In this document: positions 17,895 through 23,731 of the stretch, piece by piece
Layout of the letters: the number at the start of each line of letters is the position of its first letter
Position numbering within the stretch: the stretch's first letter is position 1
DNA from: Hemicentrotus pulcherrimus
Lineage: Eukaryota > Echinodermata > Echinoidea > Camarodonta > Strongylocentrotidae
Direction: 5' to 3'
DNA: 23,731 bases
NCBI GenBank assembly: GCA_003118195.1
Contig: BEXV01000144.1
Location: 79,455-103,185 of the forward strand
The notes under the pieces: model-generated
What the model saw: only the letters and a program-made list of their open reading frames with translations
Told to the model about the DNA's origin: nothing
Databases searched by the model: none
Program-made: the position numbers and the translations under genes

Positions 17895-20800
17895 GTATGA
17901 AAATATATAAAATTAACTAAACTGTAACAGTCGATTGTACATGTATCATCACGACACAAGTCAGGTTGGAAGATACCATCAAAAGTACAAGTTCGTTGAC
18001 ATCCCATATGGTAATCCTATCGAATTGTATGTTAACTGTTTGAGTTGAGAGCGGGATGGCTAGTTTGACTTTTTGGCCTTTGTATCCTAGCTACTAAAAT
18101 TTAAACCTGACACTGTGTTTTGACTTTTGTTCCCATTCTCGTTCAACAAAGATTTTACAATATATTATATATCTTGTAATCTAGAGTTGTACTATTTTGT
18201 ACTTAATTATAGGCCCTAGATTTTATGTTTCTGAAGAGCCATGCATGGGCAGCGAATATGCAGGAATGTGTAGTTGAACATTGTCAAAACTCAAAAGCGA
18301 GATTAGGCCAAATTTCAACATTTTCCTTTTTCACTTGGTGCCTCGCCTCGATCAAGGCTCTTGAAAGAGTTTGAATGTTTTTTGCAAATTCATACTTCGC
18401 ATTGCAAGAAAGTTAGCAAGAGATTAAATTTCTGTCTTTTTTTTTTTTTCTTTTTGTCTCCGGTAGTCGCCGCTTTTCCAGTGACGGCGGCGACGGCGAC
18501 GGCGTCAACATCAAAAACTTAACCTCTGGTAGACCTAGTTGGGTTAAGTTTTTGGAATTTTAGTATAATTTTGAAAGTATAGGTTATTATTCAATGAAAG
18601 TCGGACCAAAAGGTTATCAAGTATCCCCAATCATGTGAGTAGAATTTCAGGTCACAAAGTCAAGGTCAAAGGTCAAATCAGGTCAACAAACTTAGACTTC
18701 ATGTAGCAGCATCACATCAAAACTTAACAAAAGGTTACAATTTTGATTTTTTTTTTTAATCATAATTTTGAAAGTATACATTCCTATTCCATGACACTTT
18801 AAAGGTACTATGTCCCTTTTGCAGGCCCAAAAAATGCAAAAGTTAGATTCCAACTGCATTTGAAAGATGATACTAATTTAGAACTACCCTAAAAAAGGTG
18901 GGGCTTGAAAATGTCTTCAAGTGGGAAAATAACGACTATTAGTTGTCAAATCGACTTTAGGGCTATAGAGCCCAAAAGTAATAGTCTTGATTTTCGGACA
19001 ATTGTACAGAATGGTCATACGTTTTATGCTGCGTAAAGATTCAATCAGTTTAATCTTGGCCATCACAAGAAGTGGGTTATTGATGTAGACAAATTCTCAT
19101 GTACCCTTTACAACTTTTTTCGTGCATGTTATTACCAAAGAAGAAAAAAGCCAGTCAGTCACTCAATAGTGTCTGACAGTGAAGTCTAGCAACTTAACGG
19201 ATTTCCTTGCATAATTTGAATATGAGGACACTGCTAACATTTAAATTTCACAGATAGGACATACACGACATATTCATAATTCCTGCAAAGTTCTACAGCA
19301 TTTGAGGTTAGCTGCAAAAGGGACATAGTACCTTTAACATAGGGGTTATCAAGTATCATCAATCATGTTATTAGTCTTTTAGGTAACAAAGTCAAGGTCA
19401 AATGTAATTTAAAGTCTGCAAACTTAGACTTTGTTGTGGTAACAACCTCAAGATTTTGAATTTTTAGCATAATTTCAAAAGCGTGTGTTCAAATTCCATG
19501 AAACTTGTACACAAGGGTTATCAAGTATGACAAATCATATGATGCAAATTCCAGGTCACAAAGTCCAGGTCAATTTTAGTCATTTTTTTTTTTTTAGTCC
19601 AAGGTCATTTTAGGTCAGTAGACTTGGATTATGTTTTCACAACTTAATATGAGAATAAATAAATATTTTGTTATTATTTGTTCATATTCCATTTAAGATA
19701 TCAATCTTGGTACAAATTATAGTAAATTGTTTCTCTGATGATTCTTAGCCAATAATCACTTCAAATGGTTGATTATACATTGGGGGGGGGGCCTGCTAAT
19801 GGGCCACCCTGCCTATAAATAATGTCCCAACCTCAATTTTTCATCATACCGAATTGCGTAATGCAGGCGAGACCACCGAGAGCGTTTCCCTTGTTTGTTT
19901 TTTTTAATTTCTTATTTTCAATGTAAGCATTTTGTATTTGTGGATTACATTTGCATTCCCCCCTCCCTTTTTTTTTTGTGTGTGTGTGCACATTTTGAAA
20001 GGGGGCGGATGGTGCCCTTATAAAGTAAAACATGAAATGAATAATTCTCTTCTTTTGTGTCCTTGGTATTAGAGATTCTCAAAGATTATCTCAAATAGAC
20101 TATATATAGCGTAGTATGCATATCAATTTTTTCATTTTTTCATTTTCAAACCCTTGCAGTGTGTCTCATTCAACTTTGGTCAGCATATACTCTCAGCATT
20201 GTCAGGTAAACCTCCACAAAGTAGTGATTGGAGAGGAACGATCAACAACAAATAATTTCCTCTGTAATTTGGGGGATTCCATGCCCATATCTTTAGTCCA
20301 AAATATTGGCTTGAAATTATGTTACTTCTGTGAAGGAAAATTACAAGTTTCAATACCACCAAATGAAAGTCAAAGTGACTTTTTTTGCACCAAAAGTGCA
20401 GAGGATTTTACTTTTATTTGTTATTCATTCTTAACTCTTCCTCCCTTTAAAAATAAAAAAAATCATCATTTTATTCAAAGATTTTCTCTCGCAATAACAC
20501 GTGGAGTTTGAGGTTTACAGTGTTATGTAAGACCTGTTAAGTAAATACCTTGTAGAATCTGAATTGTAAGAAGAAAATCAATTACGTTATTCTTACATAT
20601 TAGTTCTTGTTACAAATGATAGCCAATAATAAAGAAATCAATGCTCACTATAATATGCAAAGATATATCAAGTACATCTTCAGAACATACCCTGCTACAA
20701 TTTGGTAACCTTGTATTAGTCTTGAAAGTGAGTACACAACTTTAGCTGCATTCAATTGTGCTGAATGCTGTTGCACTACAATATATATTTGCTTGTTTGT

Positions 20801-23007
20801 ATGTCTTCTCTATTGAGTGCATCAAAGCTGCATCATTTTTGTAGGTTTTAAAATTTGAGAGCATATTCCTGAGGGTTTGTAATTAAAGGTGCATGATGCA
20901 ATTATTCAGAGATGCTCTTTTTTTAGGCAATAACCTGAATTCAGGCCTTGGAAAGTTATTTTCAGACCATAGTTTAAGCTCTTTTGTGTACAAAATAGCT
21001 CATTCTAGGTGATTTATAGGCCCTCTGATCAATTCTAAGTGGCATCCCTGAATTATTGCAATAATTGGTAATTACTTTCGTTTCATGTTCTTATCCAGAT
21101 GATTACCAGGCAGAAGTACCATCAACATAATAACCCTGATATGATCTCTTACTATGTGCATGTGTAAGTATTCTATGTATTTTTGAAAAGATCATATTCA
21201 TTTCATGAACTTGGTAATGTATCGCTACATTAAACTACTGTATGTGGTACAATTTAATCCTAAACTGAAGACACTTCTTCGGCACTGCTTTGTTTTGACA
21301 ACTATTTCAAAATGTTTTTAATATCATGCTTGTAATTGGACAGATGACTACAATTTTGGCTGTTCTTTTACAGCTAATGGTAATCTGTAAGTAATAAACT
21401 TTCTGAAGCTTTCATAACTTGCAAACTGTAAATTCATTTTTATGTTTTATTAGTATCAAAGATGGCTCTTGAGATAGTCATGAAAGAATAAAGACTGTAG
21501 TTAACATATGTTTATGATACAGCAAATTACCTATTTCACTTCATAATTCTTGTTGAAGAATATATGAGTACCCGCCCACGAAGGCGCAGATAATTTTTTA
21601 AAGCAATCCTGTAAAGCAATCCTGGCTACTGTTAAAGAATAGTCCTGAAGAAAATAGAAGCTGACAAGAACTTTCTTGAATTGAACTTTTATGATAAAGG
21701 GAGGGAGGGGTGGGCATGTATACTCTTTCCTCTAATTATTCCTAAAATAACAATCAAACTTTGAACGCAAATATGCAGGGATGTTCATTGAGACCAAATA
21801 AACCAACAGAAAAATGTATCTTTTTTTTCACCAATCTGATCAACCTCTTGCCATTTTGGCCAAAAAATGATGATTTTCCAATAAAAAACATTTGCCTAAA
21901 TGCTCCCTCTAGGGAACAAACAGGGTTTAACCAACCCTAAAGCTGGGCACATGCACTGTATGATTGTAAATGCTTTAAAGTCTTTATTGTTTTTATCTAA
22001 AATCTATTTAAGTAGCGACATATCTTAATATCTTTTTATAATTTCAGGTACCAAGCCAGGATAAAACAGGATGAGAGTTCACCTGTTCTCATACAAATGG
22101 CAAAAGAGGTAAATTGTTCAATTTCATTGCAAATTTGTTAAAATAAATATCCCTGTTTAATGCTCAAAATTGATTGTTTGTTGTTGTTGCTGGGTTTGTT
22201 ATTTCGTCATCGGGGGAGGGGGGGCGTCAGGGTTAACAGTAGTATTGCAACGTCAATCGAATGCTTTTGTGTCAGAATGCAATGTTGCATTTATCTTCTG
22301 TAAGTATACACTTACATAGAATCCATACTATCACCTTGTGTTTTCCCCAAATTTCTCATGTTACATAATTAGAAATGTATACCGGTAGTTACTTTTGTTT
22401 TTAAAGATTAATGATACATAAATTGTAACATCATCTGAGCAGCAGCGACAAACCAACTTGATCGGCCTATTTGAGACTCTCCTTACAAGGACTGCTGATG
22501 TGACCAGATGAAAACGATTATCTGTTGATTCCTGAACTGGCTATTGTTCATAATTGCACAATATATACAACAACAACCATAAAAAGATTCTTTGAATGAT
22601 TTAGGTCTGTTGCTTTCTCCTTGAATAAAATTCATATCCGACATTCAATGATTCCTTCATACATACATAGCTTGTTTTTCAAGGTTATATCGTATATTCA
22701 AGTATTATTCAAAGAAAACTAATGTGTTGATTATTTATTTTTGTTGTGTTTTCAAAAAAATATGAAAAATGCTACAGCTGTCCCGTGAAATGTCCATGCT
22801 GCATACTTTTGATTTAGAACCTAATAAAAGGAATTATGTATGCTTGTAAGTTCTTCTCTCTCTCTATCTCTCTCTCCCCCCTTTCTTTCCCTGCCAATGT
22901 CATCATATCCTTTCTTAATTTCTTGCATATTCAGGCCAATATGCCTCCAGCTGTTATAGCAAGATTTGTTGTGGAAGGTTTACATGAGAAAGCCTCAAAT
23001 CAAGAAG
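17794..23007 (+). CDS. CDIN1: CDAN1-interacting nuclease 1, 5' part (five exons)
   Basis: Coding segments are 17794-17894, 20160-20205, 21099-21163, 22048-22108 and 22935-23007, together 115 codons plus one base, continuing past the window. Collinear with the N-terminal part of human CDIN1/C15orf41 as I recall it: MRLADYYELLERL for MILTKAQYDEI, STLVSIYSQHCQ for ATLLSIFSQEYQ, SYYVHVYQARIKQ for the SYYQRYLNG region, SSPVLIQMAKEANMPPAVIA for APVLLDLANEVDYAPSLMA, then RFVVEGLHE. This N-terminal half is helical; the predicted PD-(D/E)XK nuclease core is C-terminal and lies outside the window. In humans the protein binds codanin-1 and mutations cause congenital dyserythropoietic anaemia type I. All four junction phases agree (2, 0, 2, 0). 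The start is fixed by an in-frame TAG at 17743-17745 with no other ATG between. Confidence 0.85.
18512..18554. repeat. Perfect 13-bp inverted repeat
   Basis: CAAAAACTTAACC at 18512-18524 pairs with GGTTAAGTTTTTG at 18542-18554, with a 17-base spacer. It sits at the left edge of the tandem array, just after a GGCGAC-rich run, and may be its terminal structure. Confidence 0.7.
18540..19640. repeat. Three-copy diverged tandem array, interrupted by the MITE
   Basis: Three units share the order ATAATTTTGAAAGT, ATTCCATGA, GGTTATCAAGTAT, CAATCATGT, AGGTCACAAAGTCAAGGTCA and CAAACTTAGACTT. They lie at about 18553-18700, 18768-19430 (split by the MITE) and 19467-19625. Units are clearly diverged, so the array is old. 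Confidence 0.75.
18796..19339. mobile_element. MITE with TTAA target duplication
   Basis: The terminal inverted repeats start AGGTACTATGTCCC and are identical for 22 bases at both ends, each flanked by TTAA. The interior (about 490 bases) has no coding capacity. A TTAA duplication is characteristic of piggyBac-type elements, although the AGG end is not the classical CCC/GGG terminus, so the family is uncertain. Confidence 0.75.
20160..20205 (+). CDS. CDIN1: CDIN1 exon 2 (46-base microexon-like)
   Basis: The acceptor is CCCTTGCAG|T after a T-rich tract and the donor TCAG|GTAAAC. With the split codon AA|T it reads N-VSHSTLVSIYSQHCQ, matching human QATLLSIFSQEYQ. The longer open frame around it (20116-20511) is in a different frame and is not coding. 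Confidence 0.82.
20206..21098 (+). other. CDIN1 intron 2
   Basis: AT-rich, no gene or clear repeat recognised. Confidence 0.75.
21099..21163 (+). CDS. CDIN1: CDIN1 exon 3
   Basis: The acceptor is TTATCCAG|ATG and the donor CATGT|GTAAGT. It encodes MITRQKYHQHNNPDMISYYV then H, with phase 0 in and phase 2 out. The SYY motif corresponds to the ESYYQRY position of the human protein. Confidence 0.8.
21164..22047 (+). other. CDIN1 intron 3
   Basis: AT-rich. A short direct duplication AAGCAATCCTG occurs twice around 21601-21625. No exon recognised. Confidence 0.75.
22048..22108 (+). CDS. CDIN1: CDIN1 exon 4
   Basis: The acceptor is ATTTCAG|G and the donor AGAG|GTAAAT. After the split Val codon it encodes YQARIKQDESSPVLIQMAKE, matching the human run ending in PVLLDLANE. 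Confidence 0.84.
22109..22934 (+). other. CDIN1 intron 4
   Basis: AT-rich with a G-tract near 22212-22225 and a short CT repeat near 22855-22880. No exon recognised. Confidence 0.75.
22935..23007 (+). CDS. CDIN1: CDIN1 exon 5
   Basis: The acceptor is ATTCAG|GCC and the donor GAAG|GTATGT. It encodes ANMPPAVIARFVVEGLHEKA then SNQE, matching human APSLMARLILERFL. It leaves phase 1, so a further exon must follow outside the window. Confidence 0.85.
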
Positions 23008-23731
23008 GTATGTAATTATGCACCCATTCCATTTTTAATGACAAAAAGCTATGTAAGGCACATACATTATCAATGTTGTACAAGTAGAGTAGATGAGTGT
23101 TTTATAAGTGAAATGTTATGTAAAGGACTAATTGTAACTTTTGACTCACTTATTTTTCCTTTCATTTAGCTGATCAATACACATAGTCTTGATAAATGCT
23201 AAATTGAATCAACTAGATTCATTTGATTGCATAATTTTTTTATTTGATGGATGTGATTTTCAAATTTGGCTTCACACCTAATGTCATTTTTATTCTCACA
23301 AATTCAAAGTGAATATCAAAAATAGAATTCAATATCATGATTAACAAGTTTGGAAACATCATGTGATTTGTATGTCTCACATGATTTATTATCGAAGAAA
23401 ATTAGATAACTGTAATACAATCGTAAAAGATCATTCACAGATGATAATAATTGCATTTTTCAGTGAATGCCTTTTATCAATGTTGATCATGTAATGGAGT
23501 ATAGCACTTGTGTCGTAGTTATCCCTGTACATATTCTACGAAGACAGAAATACTCTATTTTTTGAATTATTAGTTTGGTAATTAATAACTACAGAATCAA
23601 TTTTTGCAGGTATTTTTTTTTAGGAAAACCCTGTACATATTCAACAAAGACAGAAATAATCATTTTTGTGTGTGTTATTAGTTTGGTAATGAATAACTGC
23701 AAAATAAGTTTTTGCAAGTATTTTTTTTTTT
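23008..23731 (+). other. CDIN1 intron 5 (partial), ends in tandem duplication
   Basis: AT-rich intron running off the window, with the 106-base duplication at 23523-23731. Confidence 0.7.
23523..23731. repeat. 106-bp tandem duplication
   Basis: Two units, both starting CCCTGTACATATTC at 23523 and 23629, sharing AAAGACAGAAATA, ATTAGTTTGGTAAT and TTTTTGCA, each ending in a T-tract. The second unit reaches the window end, so more copies may follow. Confidence 0.85.

Larger units (their letters stand above)
17895..20159 (+). other. CDIN1 intron 1, repeat-filled
   Basis: About 2.3 kb. It contains the GC-rich GGCGAC run near 18484-18503, the inverted repeat 18512-18554, the three-copy array 18540-19640 with the nested MITE, and a G-tract near 19783. 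No exon recognised. Confidence 0.75.

Noticed and set aside
20116..20511. 131-codon open frame on the plus strand
   Set aside because: Only 20160-20205 belongs to a gene (CDIN1 exon 2), in a frame supported by similarity and splice phases. The rest is AT-rich intron.

Overview
The window looks like nuclear DNA of a marine invertebrate deuterostome, most likely a sea urchin or other echinoderm. The reasons are its AT-rich, intron-containing organisation with GT/AG splice sites, protein similarity to vertebrate-type genes, dense short interspersed and foldback repeats, long CT microsatellites and frequent TACATGTA-type words. Species is inferred; nothing in the sequence proves it. One ambiguous base (n at 2715) suggests a draft assembly.

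Three genes can be reconstructed from split exons. (1) Plus strand, 1653-3411: the 3' part of FBXO28 (F-box only protein 28) in three exons. The exon carrying the F-box itself is not visible in the window. (2) Minus strand, 15715-10843: an ETAA1-like gene (RPA-binding activator of the ATR checkpoint kinase) in five exons. It has the tryptophan-containing ATR-activating segment at the N-terminus and an RPA32-binding helix at the extreme C-terminus. A possible non-coding first exon ends at 17298. (3) Plus strand, 17794-23007 and beyond: the 5' part of CDIN1 (C15orf41, CDAN1-interacting nuclease 1) in five exons. The catalytic part lies past the right edge.

Layout: FBXO28 and ETAA1 are tail to tail, separated by about 3 kb of AT-rich DNA with an inverted repeat. 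ETAA1 and CDIN1 are head to head; if the non-coding ETAA1 exon is real, their starts are only about 0.4-0.5 kb apart and could share a promoter. ETAA1 acts in replication-stress signalling and CDIN1 is a predicted nuclease of the PD-(D/E)XK type, so the divergent pair may be a co-regulated genome-maintenance pair (inference).

The rest is repeat-rich: a roughly 475-bp almost full-length foldback in the presumed ETAA1 3' UTR; several smaller hairpin or MITE-like inverted repeats (843-955, 5597-5870, 7233-7690, 11654-11803); a TTAA-flanked MITE (18796-19339) nested inside a three-copy array that carries nuclear-receptor half-sites; a broken non-LTR retrotransposon reverse transcriptase fragment (16144-16766); CT microsatellites; and a 106-bp tandem duplication at the right edge. 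No wholly new protein system was recognised. The most unusual objects are the long transcribed-hairpin candidate and the nested MITE/array.
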